Shown: positions 46,668 through 59,633, counted from the first letter of the stretch. The stretch is DNA of 64,000 nucleotides from Auanema rhodensis (GCA_964057225.1 OZ059897.1:9796001-9860000), one strand, 5' to 3'. The notes: generated by a model not told the origin, from the sequence alone. Numbers and translations are program-made.

Positions 46668-49600
46668 TTATGACCAAGCTGCTTTTAGAGCATTATTCCT
46701 GGCTAACCGTTTTGAAATAATAGAACCAACAATGAGACCGAAAAGGACAAGTGAAATAAGTAAATGATCAAAATCATCCTTCAATATGTCGAAAGTGCCA
46801 GATGGGTTAAGACGTGTGTAGAATAAGTCAACTCCATAAGCAAGCATAAGACTAGTGGATTCTAACCCGGAAGCACTGAAAACACATAGATTCATATTTG
46901 AATTCATTAATAAAAAAGATTCTTACGCTGTCTTGATTCCTCGTACACGGTAAACAGTTTGGTTATAGTTTACCATATCTTCGGTAGCAATACGTATTTC
47001 GGGCATGTACGGAATCATCATTTCTTCTCTCATCTCCTGAAAATTTTAAATATTTTATTTATTCTTTGTATAAAAAGTTATACTTGTGTGAGTTCGAGAG
47101 GGCGGTTAGCATCAATTAGTTTTCTTGAAACTTCATGAATGCCACCAAATGGCAAGGCAAGTAAAATAGATCTAGTTGTGAGACCTTGTTCTATAAGTTA
47201 AAATATTAAGAGTGCACTGGTAATTAGGGAATGTACCTGTTTCAGTTACGGCCATAGCATCAACTCCATGAGCATAAACATAGCTCTGAGCATTAACTTC
47301 TGGTGCTTTTTTGGTTGGAACAAATGAATCAAATTGCTCCTGAAACAACACTTAAATTCAATCAAGTAAATACTATTCAATTACCTCGTTGGTCAATTCC
47401 TCTCCTTCGTATAATTCAATAATTCCAATCTCAGTACGTCTGCTCTTTTCTGACCAATATGAGTAGACAACCCAATTTTCACAGTGAACAACATGAATAG
47501 GCTCCGCAACTTTAGTTGTTTTAGCAGTATGTACAATTTGTCCAGTAACAGAATCAATCATGTACAACATTAAATTTTGTGAAACATCATCCAAGGTAGC
47601 AACAGCAATCTATAAAAATATCGTTTGATAAATAAAAAGTATAACTATTACCAAATTAGGGTTAACATATTTATATTGAACATTTCTATCAATAAGTACA
47701 CGTCCTTGAGAGTGAACCTTTTCTGAAAAATGAAAAATAAAAAATATATATAAACCAATACACCTAACCATGTAGGGGTTTGCTCTTTACGCTAATGATC
47801 TTTTCAGATTTGCCTAAGTTGAGATCAACAGACCAGGTTGGTGAAGTTTTCAGTGTTTTCAGCGAAAGAACAAATCCTTCTAGACCTTTAGATGTAATAG
47901 ATGAGAAATACATTTCAGCTACAGTCGAATCAATCTCGCTTGTAATTGGTGGATAAAGAGAAACCTAAACATAGCCTTCAAAGAAGAATCTTTTCAAAAT
48001 GACGAACTCTGTTTCCTTGTTCAATAATTAATAGCGTTTGAAGATGATCAGTATCAGTAATTGGTAAAAGATTCACACTCTTGATTTGAGATGAAAGTTG
48101 TTTTCTTTCAACAATCGCTCCAGTAATAGGATTGAAGAATACAAGACAGCCTGCCTTAGTTTTCTAAAAAATATCTTTTTGAGAATATAAGAAAACAAAA
48201 AAACTTACAGCATCTTGGAAAGCAACGGCAGCTTGTCCATTGAGTTGATAGAGAGCAGTAGAGCGTTGAATGAACAAAGGTATCTGAATAAGATAATTAA
48301 CATTGGCTTACAAGTAGAATACTGACTCTCTCTTCTCCTAAATCAGACTTAAGTGATGCAAATCTTTCTCCAAGCCATAACTTCCATACAGTGCGACCAC
48401 CTTCACTGTCAATACCGAATACAGAACCATCGAGGGAAACAACAACAATAATTTTATGAAGATTAAAATAATCTCTTTCCAAAGAATTGTCGTCAGAACT
48501 GAAACGAATATTACTCATAGAGGAGAATATTAATTTCTTACAGATCATCCTTTGGAGTGTTCTTAACAATGTCGATAAGTTGAGAGAAAGATCCAACTTT
48601 CGATGAAATTCTCGAGAGAGATGCAATCTGCAAATTATATTTTTCACTTTGCTGATAGAAGCAGACAAACCTGGTGAATAGTACGGAAGAAGTATTTTTG
48701 AACTTGAATAACTTGAGAAATAACTCTTCTGATAAATGAAGAAATGATGTTACCTAGACAAATAGCAGCTTAATATATCAGAATGAAATCTGGAACTCAC
48801 CTTCTTGAGTTGCGAACTCATCTTCAATCATTCTTTGAGATTCAGACAGTGGCAAATCGACCATTTCCACAGAGATTAACCGAGCCAAACCTTCTTCACG
48901 ATGCCATTCAGACTGGACTTGAGCCAAATCGGATGCAATAACAAGGAATTCAATTCTAAATCAAACAAACAATACGAAGCGTTATGGGATCTTATAAACC
49001 TGCAATCTTGATAGACTACGAGAAGTTCAATTTCTTTCTTAACAGCACTGGAATAGACTTCCTTGACTTTAACATCAGAGAAAGGTAAATCAAGCTAAAT
49101 TAGTATGAATGAAATTTTTAAAGTCAAGTAACTAAAGTACAGAGAAAGTTTCTTTTCCACTAGCTTTATCGAATCCTAAAATCTTTCCATTGACAATAGC
49201 AATACCATGTTTCTCAACAGAAGAAACAGCATCAGCAGATTTAGACAATTTTTTAATCTGCGAATAAAAGAATATTAAAAGACTTATAAAAACAAAATTT
49301 ACCTCGGATTGTTTGGAAAGTGAATAAACTGTTGTAGAAGATTCGGCGATAACCGCAATTATATCGTCCTCGATAGATTTCACAGATCTGATATATCAGC
49401 AATGATATATGGGAATAATTAATAAAACTAACTTAATATTGGCAACATTCAACTGCTTTGTTGCTCCGGTAGCAACGTCAACGATATGCACTGTATTATC
49501 ATCGTGACAAACCACAAAACTAGAAGCAGAGAGGCACCTGGAAAAATATTATCTACGAAAGTTCATTTGGAATGTAACCGAGTCTAAGATATATATTTAA

Positions 49601-50503
49601 GAAATAGTAAAAAAACAAATAAGTTAAATATAACAAAAAAGACAACACATACTTCGAATTCCGAGTTCCTATGGCTACTGTGGTTTGAGGGTTAAGCTTG
49701 GAATCAGAGATGGCTGAGTAACTCAACTGAGTTCCCGTAAGGGAAACATAAACTAATTTATCTTTGAAGGACAAAATAGAACTCCAATCTCTGAAAATCA
49801 AGTCAAATCAAAATCAAAAACACTGTTTCAAAAATAGTACCCCTGTGGTGCTTGAATATTCCATTCTTCAGTTCCAGACAGACTGAATGAAGAAACAGCT
49901 CCTCCAGTACATGTAATCAAGGAAGATTTATGTAAAAGCAAAGAAGGTTGTCTATAAATATATATATATAGTTAATTGAAAAGCTTCAAGAAAATTCATA
50001 CACAGAAGGGAAAAGGTCAATCAAAACGTTTTGCCAGACCATTGCTCCCGTAACTTTATTCCATACTCGAACGACACGTCCACCGTCGGACAATGAATAA
50101 ACATCTAAATAATACATATTTAATTAGTTTAATGAAGTATTAATAAACTTGAATCATCAGAAACTATGGGAAGATCGGTGTTTCCATTATTTTCTTGAAT
50201 TCTTCTCCAGTCTAAATTAAATAAAATAAGGAACATACAATCTATTTCCCTTACTAATAGCTCCACTTCCGAGAGTAATAGAAGAGAAAACCTTCTCTTT
50301 GGTTGATACTAATAAATTATGTCCTTGGAAAGAAGTTCTATCAAACAAAACTTCCACTGGGCATCCTACATATTGGGTTCTCCTGAAAACGAACAGCTTA
50401 ACACGAAATGAAAACTTCGTTACCAGTCAAATTTCCCCACTTGATCTTCGAATAAGGCTAAACATATAGGAAGTAAAGCCAGAAACAGTATGTTTCGGCT
50501 CAT
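46668..50503 (-). CDS. EMC1: ER membrane protein complex subunit 1
   Basis: Largest luminal subunit of the EMC, which inserts tail-anchored and multi-pass proteins into the ER membrane. Twenty-three exons join in phase to give 928 residues (human: 993). A signal peptide ([19 protein letters not shown]) is followed by the family start [14 protein letters not shown]. The rest is PQQ-type beta-propeller repeats ([39 protein letters not shown]), and then the conserved C-terminal DUF1620 region ([54 protein letters not shown]). A single TM helix ([16 protein letters not shown]) precedes the short cytosolic tail [13 protein letters not shown]. The start lies only 192 bp from the stop of CHERP on the same strand, so the two are probably made from one precursor. 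It ends tail to tail with the EF-hand-like gene, 275 bp away. Confidence 0.95.
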
Positions 50504-50695
50504 GATTTGACCCTAAACAAAACAAAAACATGAATTATGATTTACATATGATAGTTAAAAGTATAGAGTACATGAAACTCATAGTAGTAAAATGTACAAT
50601 TCAATATGCATAAAAACAAGTGGAATTTATTTAAATTTCAACAATGCGAACAAAAATTCATTCGCGACCCGTAATGTGAAAAGGTAGATGAGAGA

Positions 50696-53590
50696 CTAAT
50701 CTCTACGTGTACGATCTCTTTCCATAGACGCCATCAAGTTACGATCATGATAAGATGAACTCCTCTGCTTTCTAAAATCAGCAAGTAAGAGAATTTAAAA
50801 ATGAATACTTACCTAAACTGTTCATAAGGATCCATCCTGCTACCAAATCCTCTATACATCCCCGATTTATCTCGAACTTCGCCGGCATTTACAGGCTCCA
50901 CGATTCCCTGAAAAAGGAAAACCAATTTTCACAAAATGAAAGAAAAACTATACAGTTTCTTTAGCTCCTAAACCAGTTCCACTCCACCCCATCTTTTGCA
51001 TAAGTAGAGCTCCTTTATTTTCACCAGTAATAGGAGCAGAAGTACTATTCATATTAAAGCCAGTACTAAAAATATTGTTTTATATATAATTAAGGTGCAG
51101 CAAAATGATACAATGATGGAGGTGAAGGACTTCGTCTTTGGAACGAAACTCGATTAGGTGAACCAGACCTGGACCGTGAAAAAGATCTGAAATCTGTATA
51201 ATGTAAGGTAAAGTAAGAAACAACTAACCGTCTTCTAGGAGATCTACTACCTCTAGAACTTGATCTATTCGAAGAACTGTTAGATCTTGAGCGTCGTCGA
51301 TAGCTGGATGCGGATGATGATCTTGAACGAGAACGACTTCTGCTTTTACTCCTGCTTTTCCGTTCTTGCGATCTGAAGTTAACTAATGAGAAACTATAAA
51401 TGATACGGTTAATACTTTTTCTGTTCAATAAATTTGTTGAGAGCTACTTCTCTATCCACTTTCTCTAGTTGTAAATCATTCTCATGCTGCTTGTTTCTGA
51501 TCATTTGCTCAATTGTTCTTCTTTCACCAGACAGCTTGTCTTGCAAAACGGTTTTCAAGTGCATCTTTCGTTCAAAAAAATCAGATAAACCATTTTTTTC
51601 CCATCCATGACTGAAAAGAATCAAATCAAAATGAGCCATTAAAAATTTATGTTTGTAATCTACTTACGTGTCTCTGGGTTTATCAGAAGTTGGTGGAGCA
51701 TAGAAAGCGTCCATAGCCTCAAGTAATCTCTGTGATGGCGGTACGGGAGGTGGAAGCCTTAAGGCCGATGAAACTATAGGCTCATACTAGAAAAGTATAA
51801 TGTTATATCTACATACGAGTCATTTCTTACCGTTAAGCTCTCCATAGGGATCAAGGGCACCATAATACCAGCCGGAAGGGAATGGTATTGTGCTTTAGGA
51901 ATTAAATCTTCCTCATTGAAGGGATGTCCATCTATATCATCACCATCCGGGATATTCGGAGTCGAAAACGTCTCTGCAAATCAATTTGACAATATGCGTA
52001 CTATCGGATTAGAGCAAACCTGGTTTTGGAATTGGTACTCTAGAAGGAGGAGCAAAAAATCTTCCAAATGAGCCCACATTTCCAGAATTTTGATCTTCAA
52101 ATCTAGACTGTTGATCAAATCTTGATCTTCGTCCTGCTGGGGGAGCAATATTAGGATTAAAACCTGGATCTAAAATAGAATTTTACAAAATTTTAATAAA
52201 ATATAATAAACCAGCGCCATGATGAAATCTTTCCAACTCGGATTCTAAACTTTTGATTTGTTGTAGACAATGTTGAGCGAAGTTATTATGTTGTTGCTCA
52301 TAACCAGCGTACATAGCTTGAAGTTGTACATCGATATCCATTCCCAGCTGGAATAAAGATTGAATATACACACTATTTCAGCACTTACTTTGCAGTACTC
52401 AGCGGCTAAAACTTGTTTAGCATTATTGTAAATCAATAAAGGATTTCTCAATTGCTAAAAATATCAAAAAGGAATAGTTATTAATTTGGTTCTTTGTATA
52501 CTTTAAAACATTGATCATTAAAGTATTTGTGGCCTTCCCAAACACCAGCCAATTTTTCAAGTTTTGCATTCATATTAGGATCAGCTGCCATTTCAACAGT
52601 AAAGGCATACATTTGAGGAACATAACGTGAAAGCATTTGGGTGACAGGGTCTAGTTTTTTTCTTTGACTGAAATTTTAAGCAAGTTATTTTATATTTACA
52701 TAGATATAACTACCATTGATGAGCCCAATCATTAATTAAATACAGAATATTTAAACGAAAACTATCCGAGGACTCCAGGTCCTTAACTCTACAAATATAT
52801 ATATAGCTTTCAGAAATAGTATCTATACCGAACCTGTGAGATAAATACATAAGAATAACTTCACGCAATTGGTCCGTCTGACAATGTTCAAAAATCCATT
52901 TTTTAGATTGCTTTAACTTTTAAAATTAAAATTGTTATAAAAACTGGAAGCACCGAAATAGCATCCTTTGAACATTTGAGATTGTTAAGTTGGTCCAAAA
53001 TTTCAACAAAGGGAGTGAGATCTATTTGAGCTTTATTAATGTAAGCCGAGACTTTTTCCGATTCTGCTGCAGATATTCTTTTGGAAAACTCCATCTGTAA
53101 CTTTCATATGTTAACATTAAAGAAAAACTATTAGTCTACCTCTCGTACAGTAGCCTGAGAGTCTAACTGAGCCTTCAGGTTCCGTTCACTATCAATTATT
53201 TGTTGTCTAAGTCTATCTATTCTCATACGAATATCATCAACTTCAGAATGATGTCCGAAGGTTTGCATTTGTGAGGTATTTTCTCTATCTATTTGGTAAA
53301 ATATGGTAACAAGTCTAAATTCATAAAACACTAACTGCGTTCAATGCTACGATGTACGCAAAACTGATAGTAGTCACTGAATTGTCCTCCAAAAATAAAG
53401 TCAAACTTAGGATTTCCTTGATTTTCACGCTGAGTTTTCAGTTCCGATTCAGGACCAAATTTTCCAACAAAATCTGCCACCCTCTCAATAGTTATTCTTA
53501 ATTCTTCATCTGTTGAAGAAAATATGAAAATTGGATGAAAATGGATGGTCTACCTCTAGGAGGCATAGGTCCCTCATCATAGCGTGGCAT
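50696..53590 (-). CDS. CHERP: CHERP-like splicing factor (SURP, CID, RS, G-patch)
   Basis: Nuclear U2 snRNP-associated splicing factor, first described as a calcium-homeostasis ER protein. Exon joins were checked for the 5' end only; downstream blocks were recognised by translation. In order: the start MPRYDEGPMPP, a SURP module (IERVADFVGKFGPESE, then PKFDFIFGGQFSDYYQF), a coiled-coil (DDIRMRIDRLRQQIIDSERN), and a CID domain (RLNILYLINDWAHQ, QMLSRYVPQMYAFTVEMAAD, LEKLAGVWEGHKYFND). A Gln/His-rich helical and Pro-rich linker follows, then a long RS stretch (SRSKSRSRSRSRSSSASSY), a G-patch (LLMQKMGWSGTGLGAKETGI) and a basic tail ending ERDRTRRD. This domain order is diagnostic of CHERP. EMC1 follows 192 bp downstream. 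Confidence 0.92.
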
Positions 53591-53994
53591 TAATATCTAT
53601 AATAAACACTATGTTTTGAATGAGTACGAACAATATTCATCTTTAATAACGGAAGAGATTTAAAGTATTTATTTAAAAATCATGCATTTTACGGTTTACT
53701 TATACGAACGCTTTAAAATTTTACTATCCAAAAGTACGCTTAGAGTACTTGCGCAAATATGGTGTCTGACGCTTTTCATAGAAGCCTGAATTCTTTCAGC
53801 ATATAGTATATGAGTGGCATATGAGTAAAGATATGGCACCAAGTTGAAATAATTATATACTGATAAGGAAATAATCTTACTAGCGTGACTGATGTGTTTT
53901 TACACGAACATGGTGCTTCTTTCAATGCTTTTTAAAATCCATATATTCCCTATAAACTGTGGTCAATTATTTAATCAGTGCAAAAAACTTAATT

Positions 53995-54259
53995 TCATGA
54001 AAGATTGAGCTGTTTGAAAATTTTTGTCATTTCAATATCCTTTTCTTGTAAGTCAACACTAGTTTCATAATTATCTGAACTTCCTGCGAATAATAATGCC
54101 GATGGTTATGAGGAAAGCCTACCGTAACCCAATACGTTTGCCGATTAGCTTTGGCCTTTTCAAGATTAAAACGAACAAAAATGTTGAAAATGCTCAGCCA
54201 TGCTGGTGTACGTATGCGTATTGGAAAGTGACCAATAGTTTCGTTGGGAGCAGGTGAAA
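53995..54259 (-). CDS. possible exons of an unrecognised small gene
   Basis: Two protein-like pieces lie upstream of CHERP on its strand. 54259-54123 follows a TTTAG acceptor and encodes PIRIRTPAWLSIFNIFVRFN then LEKAKANRQTYWV. 54083-53995 follows CGCAG and encodes DNYETSVDLQEKDIEMTKIF and a stop. They do not join in phase with the splice sites I can see. Without an intron the first frame instead runs on to a stop at 54027. No ATG-bearing first exon was secured. It may be a real short gene (perhaps first in a unit with CHERP), a decayed one, or chance. Confidence 0.25.
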
Positions 54260-55824
54260 CTAAAGAATACTAATGCGTTCAATTTCACATGCGTTTTTTG
54301 CACATGCACCATTGCTCTAGACTAATCAAAAAAGGAATTGATTAAAAGTACTGAAGATTATTAAAGTTATATCGTGAATTTTTTCATTGCAAAATGTTTT
54401 CTGCTCCAAAATGTAATTTGATAATTAGAAGAACGTGTGCTCCATCTATGTATGTCTATCATTGTTTGAGATATAGGGTCAAATTTCCGCCTTTCATAAA
54501 TATTATGATGCTTGAATTATATATTTAAAATTTGAAGATTATCTGAGAATATCTTCTATCACATTTTACTCTTTTCTTGAATTGAAAAATTTAGAATTTG
54601 ATCAGAAACTGATCAAGCTGTAAATTTCTAGCTTGAAATCGAGTATACTGGAATCAGAATTCATTTTCTATTTCAGAAACTGATATACTTTTATCAATTG
54701 ACTTCTCTCTAGTCTTCCTCATTTATTATTTTCATCACGTGGTCTTCGAATTTTATTATATAATAAATTTTGAACTTATCTCCATTAGCTACAATGGGCC
54801 ACAGTGCTGATATTATGATATTTTTTAAAAACTAAATGAAATGAAAATGCTATGATATGCTCTCCAATATGAAATTTTTTATAAATATCTCATTATATAT
54901 AAAGTATTTAGACATCTGAAAATAGTTTCACTGCTTGTTTTATATTTTTTTTTAGAATAGAGAAATTTTGATTACATGAAAATAAAGAGTTTAAGGCGAT
55001 CAGGCGAAAGATTAAAGAATTCGGAGTCTCATTCCGATGTTTCAATATTGTCTAAGATTTATTTCCTTTTCTTTGTAAATGTTCAAAATTAAGCTTTATT
55101 CTACTATCTGAATTATGAATATAAAGAAATATAATTATAAGAATAGGAGTTAGTTACTAATAATATACAATATGCTTCCATATTTAGTATAAAATTTAGT
55201 AATCAATGAATTTTAACTATTAAACGAAGTTTTTTGTTGACACAACTTGAAAAGATGGATGATTTTTCAATGTAAATAGGCAGAATAACTTTTTCATCCC
55301 GTTTAATAGTTTATGACTTTCTTTTTTTTGTATTGACATCTTATCCAAAAACAGCAACATTAAACATTGAACTTATGTATATTCATATTGAAAGTTTGAT
55401 CATTCATGCCACTTCTGTGAGATTCGTAAGAATATGAATAAGAAGTTGTTCATTGATTTGTAAGTTCTTATGAGTTACAATTTTTTTTATTTATAAAAGT
55501 CAATTAAACATCGAATTCAATGAAATCGACCAATGTATCCGATCAAATTGAAAAGCAATCCTTTTGAGTATCGAACATGCGATGCATTTGCAAAGGGAAT
55601 TCTTCATCTTCTCTTTCTATATATGCATGTTCTTATCACGTGTTCAAAACCGTCGGCTTATCTTTCGTTAAGCTTTTAATAGAAAGTAGTCTTCTTGATA
55701 TTTTCAACCTGGCTAGCTAATTGTCTGTTAAAACATAATCATATGTGTGCATCTTCTCCTCAAAATGTTCAATTTCTCGTTCTCAAAGTTCACGTCCTTT
55801 ATCGACAGATATTTCTTTCTCTTT

Positions 55825-55844
55825 CTCTCTCTCTCTCTCTCTCT
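55825..55844 (+). repeat. CT dinucleotide microsatellite
   Basis: Uninterrupted CT repeats in a longer pyrimidine tract. It is complementary to the GA tract 860 bp to the right. Confidence 0.85.
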
Positions 55845-56701
55845 TTTAGCTTTCATTTCGAGATTTTAATTTGTGAATGCTTTTGCATATGCAGCTTATA
55901 TTGAGCAGCGCAAAGAACATTATTTTATGAGTTTTTTTACAATTTCATTTATTGTTATCGAATTTAATCCGCTGCTTTTAAAATTAATTTGAACTACCTC
56001 ATCGAACGATGAAATTTTGATAAAACTAATGGAATCTTTTGAAAGAAACTTTTTTTTTCTAATTAACGATGTCGCACTCATGATTTTTACAGTTAATTGT
56101 CTTGCTTCATGTATATAGTTTTAAACTGTGTGTAGATAACATAACTGGGTTTTTACTTTCATTTATTCTTTATTATGATTGAAAGTGATTGACTTCAGAA
56201 GTCATTAAGGTAGCTTTTACGTTCTCTTATCATAGGACACGCGCGAATGCAGATATGTTTTCCCTTTGATATAGATACGTGCTAGCTTATCACAAACATG
56301 TGTCAATCGCAAAGCTTTTATCTGGCACCTCTTTAAATGGAGATTTTTCGAGGAATTATCACGCAATAGATACAATTCTTGGCAACAGTTTTATTGTCTT
56401 ATCTGAAAAGACAACTGTTCTTGAACTATCAAATGATAACTCTAACTCTCCTATGTACATATTTTTTTTTACTTTGCAGGTAAAAGTTTTAAATTTTAAT
56501 TTTCATCAGTTTTTCTTTTCAGAAAATGTTCTAATAAGAATATTTATTGTTTTATGAGATTGATAGGAAAATATATCTATAGCTTTGTCACGAAAAGCTT
56601 AACTTTACTGCTCATTTGTAGATAAATAGGTGATAGATAGTTAGGTAGTTATGCATAGCGGTAAAATAGAAAAAATAAAACTGAAAAAGAGAGAGATGAA
56701 T

Positions 56702-56704
<3 letters not shown>

Positions 56705-56750
<46 letters not shown>
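56705..56750 (+). repeat. GA dinucleotide microsatellite
   Basis: 46 bp of uninterrupted GA repeats, flanked by further imperfect GA-rich sequence on both sides. Confidence 0.95.
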
Positions 56751-56753
<3 letters not shown>

Positions 56754-57794
56754 AGAGAGAAAGGAAAAAGAATCAAGAAACAGAGATAATATGGATTTAA
56801 AGAGAGTGAAGCTCATATTCACATCATTATGCTTATTCGCATCCTTTTTCAGATTATTCAGAGTTTAATTACAATTCGTATATAAACTTTGTTTATACTA
56901 GTCAAACACTATGGTAGAGTACGGCTTTGATGATTGCTCCGTTTTTTTTTTTTAAATTCGAACACTATACACGAAATTTGATTTGGTTTATGCTAAACAT
57001 TCATTTGTTACTTCCATATCAAGTTATAAACATCGAATAGATGAGCTAAACTGAAATTCAAAGCTGTACAGGTGCTATCACTCCCACTGCTCGTTATTAA
57101 TTCGCTCTACTAGACTTCAGGTGATAACTGAATTATTATATTTTTTTCAAATCTTAACTATGCGTTTATGACTTTTTCATCAGCATTTTGTCATATCGAA
57201 ATATGAAACTATATGTCCCATTAGACGGCACATAAGTGTTGTGTATAATGCCTTCTGTGCAATTATTCGGGGCGATTGCCCTCGGGGTTTCATACTCCTG
57301 TCGCACAAGTACATAAAACCAATCGAAGTGGAAGCATCTCAAGCCATTCCTCCGTTGTTCTTTACATTGAAAAGCCTTCCTATCGAGCCTTGGATCATCT
57401 TTCTCAACTACTATTCACTTACCATGTTGACACTGTTTCAATCATTTGCTCTACGATCTGTATCTCTGTTCGAAGCTTTTTTCATTTCAGAATGAAATGA
57501 TTCGTAGTAAGAGGCACTTGACCACATTATTTTAATATACCGTATACTTATTATTTTATAATATTTTTACATTTTAAAACATCTAATTATTCACCTTTAT
57601 TCACTTTTATTCACTTTTAAGATAATAATCTTTCATCTTTCACACGGTTTTAATCGTCTTGGTCTTGATTATATGATATCATTACACATTACACTAGCTT
57701 TTCATTTTAATATATGTTCTTATCTTTTTTTATCTTCCTAATAACATCATACTATTTAGGTGGTCAGTTAAGAACATCTCATTTTTAACTGAAA

Positions 57795-59402
57795 ATGAAT
57801 GAAAATATAACAAACATTACACAATTAGTTGAGGAAGATTGGTTAGATGAATGTGATTTAAGTCAATCACTTCTAGACCAACCATGGATTCGATACCCTA
57901 CTATGATTATTTACATGAGTGTTTTCTTCATTTGTTTGTTAGGTTTTCAACTTTAAAACTTTCAGCCTTATTCGTATATTTTTTATTAGGAAATCTTTTT
58001 ACCATCATTGTTATAATCGTTCATCCCATGATGCGAACAACAACTAATTTTTTCCTTGGAAACCTAGCTGTCGCTGATTTATTAGTGGCTGTCTTCTGTA
58101 TTTTGCAGAATATGATTCACATAGTTGGATTTGATCATGGAAATTGGCCTCTAGGTTAGTGAATTTAACGAATGTACTTATATCTTCAATATAACTGAAG
58201 GAGAAACAATGTGTCGGATGTACGTTCTTGTGCTTCATTTAGTACCATGTACAAGTGTTGGTATTCTTGTTTGTGTATCTGTAGAAAAATATATCGGTAA
58301 TCAAATTCCGTGTTCATTAATCTTTTCTATATTTATGAATTTAAGCGGTTTTGCATCCGTTGACTGCTTTAAAGGTATTGACACAACGTCTCCGTGTCAT
58401 GGTTACAATTGCAATTTGGATGGTCAGCTTGCTTACTAATCTTGTGTATTTCTTCTCAACAAAAGAATTTGTCTTTGGAGATCAAAGAGCATGTGGCAGA
58501 ACTGAAGAGTATGCACTATTTTCTTTCTTTTTTTCGTCTTATATCTCTCATTTAGAATGCGTTTATGGGTTACTATTTCATTTGTTATATGGTATGTATT
58601 CCCTCTCATCGTTCTAGCCTTCATTTATTCAAAAATTGGATTAGTTTTATGGCAAACGGGATCCTCATCTTTACGAACTAATCGTCAGAGTAGTGGTAAG
58701 AAAAATGTTACTGTTATTCTCAGTTTATTCTTTTTGTTCATAGCAGATTCTCAAGGAAGTGTTGGAGCTTCATGGAATATGGGTAATGGACGAGTTATTG
58801 TTTATAAACAAGAAAGTTTGTTACAAGTGCCTGACGAAAGACCAACTAAACGAAGCCCAAGAGATTTGGAGGGACGTAGAAAGGTAAGAATAACTACTAT
58901 TTTCCCTGAATTGAAAAGGGGCGTATTTGGATACAAACAAGCGTTTCAGGTTATTCGTCTTCTATTCTTTGTTGTCCTTTCTTTCGCTGTGCTCACACTT
59001 CCTCATCATGCTCGTCTTCTTGAAGCCGTGAGTATCCTTATAGAATCATATCTAAGCATTTTCAAATAATTCAGATGTGGAATCCCGTAGCAACATGCAA
59101 TTCAGATGTTGCCATTCTTCTACAACCACTTAGTTATATCTGCTTATTCGTTTCAAGTGCTATCAATCCAATTCTCTATGCCTTCTTATCTCGCAGATTC
59201 AGAGAGGCTGTCAGTGATATTCTCTACTGCCGGTAATGAATACATCAATTCTCTAATTTTATGAAAATGACTCTTTAGAAGAGGATTATTCACTCGTATC
59301 AATAGGTCAAGAACACGCACATTGGTTTCCGATGTGCCTGATGACTCTCGATCGCCATCCCCTCACCCTCATAACACTATTCGTTTAAACCGCCTACGCT
59401 AA
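57795..59402 (+). CDS. rhodopsin-class GPCR, neuropeptide-receptor type
   Basis: Seven-TM receptor at the plasma membrane, ligand unknown. Nine exons (57795-57942, 57990-58154, 58201-58296, 58346-58508, 58556-58695, 58744-58883, 58950-59027, 59075-59232, 59279-59402) give 403 residues. The N terminus has NIT glycosylation sites. TM2 has the sodium-site Asp ([17 protein letters not shown]), TM3 is preceded by a Cys ([10 protein letters not shown]) that pairs with the Cys in loop 2 ([10 protein letters not shown]), and TM4 has Trp ([11 protein letters not shown]). TM7 ends in the NPxxY motif ([10 protein letters not shown]) followed by helix 8 ([14 protein letters not shown]), which carries a cysteine suited to palmitoylation. 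The DRY site reads EKY (SVEKYIAVLHP), so the near-invariant Arg is Lys. Intron 58696-58743 (48 nt) is in frame and adds a hydrophobic stretch to loop 3 if retained. The layout suits peptide receptors such as the TRH/neuromedin groups, but I cannot assign one. Confidence 0.9.
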
Positions 59403-59633
59403 CCGCTAGATTACAAGTACTAGCACTAATGTAACCTTCCATGATCTGAATTTAAGTGTCATTTTCTCAATTGCATACGGAGTATAATCACGAACTCATC
59501 ATTACTATTATTACTATTGCTATTATTCATTATTTCATACAAACTAACACATAATGAATGTAATCCCGTTTATTAAATTACCTGAAACTATAACAATATT
59601 TCTAAAACGCTAATCTGTCATCACAAAAATCTT

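Larger units (their letters stand above)
53591..57794. other. 4.2-kb gene-poor region
   Basis: The longest stretch without a firm gene. It contains exon-like sequence on the minus strand at 53995-54259 (listed separately), a CT microsatellite at about 55825-55844, a GA microsatellite at 56705-56750, and two plus-strand open islands at about 56275-56480 and 57240-57500. It probably includes upstream control sequence for CHERP (to the left) and for the GPCR (to the right). No tRNA or rRNA was recognised. Confidence 0.5.

Noticed and set aside
53591-57794. tRNA or microRNA genes in the gene-poor region
   Set aside because: I looked for tRNA T-loop (GGTTCRA) patterns and familiar small RNA seeds and found none. 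A covariance-model search (tRNAscan-SE, Infernal) would be needed to exclude them.
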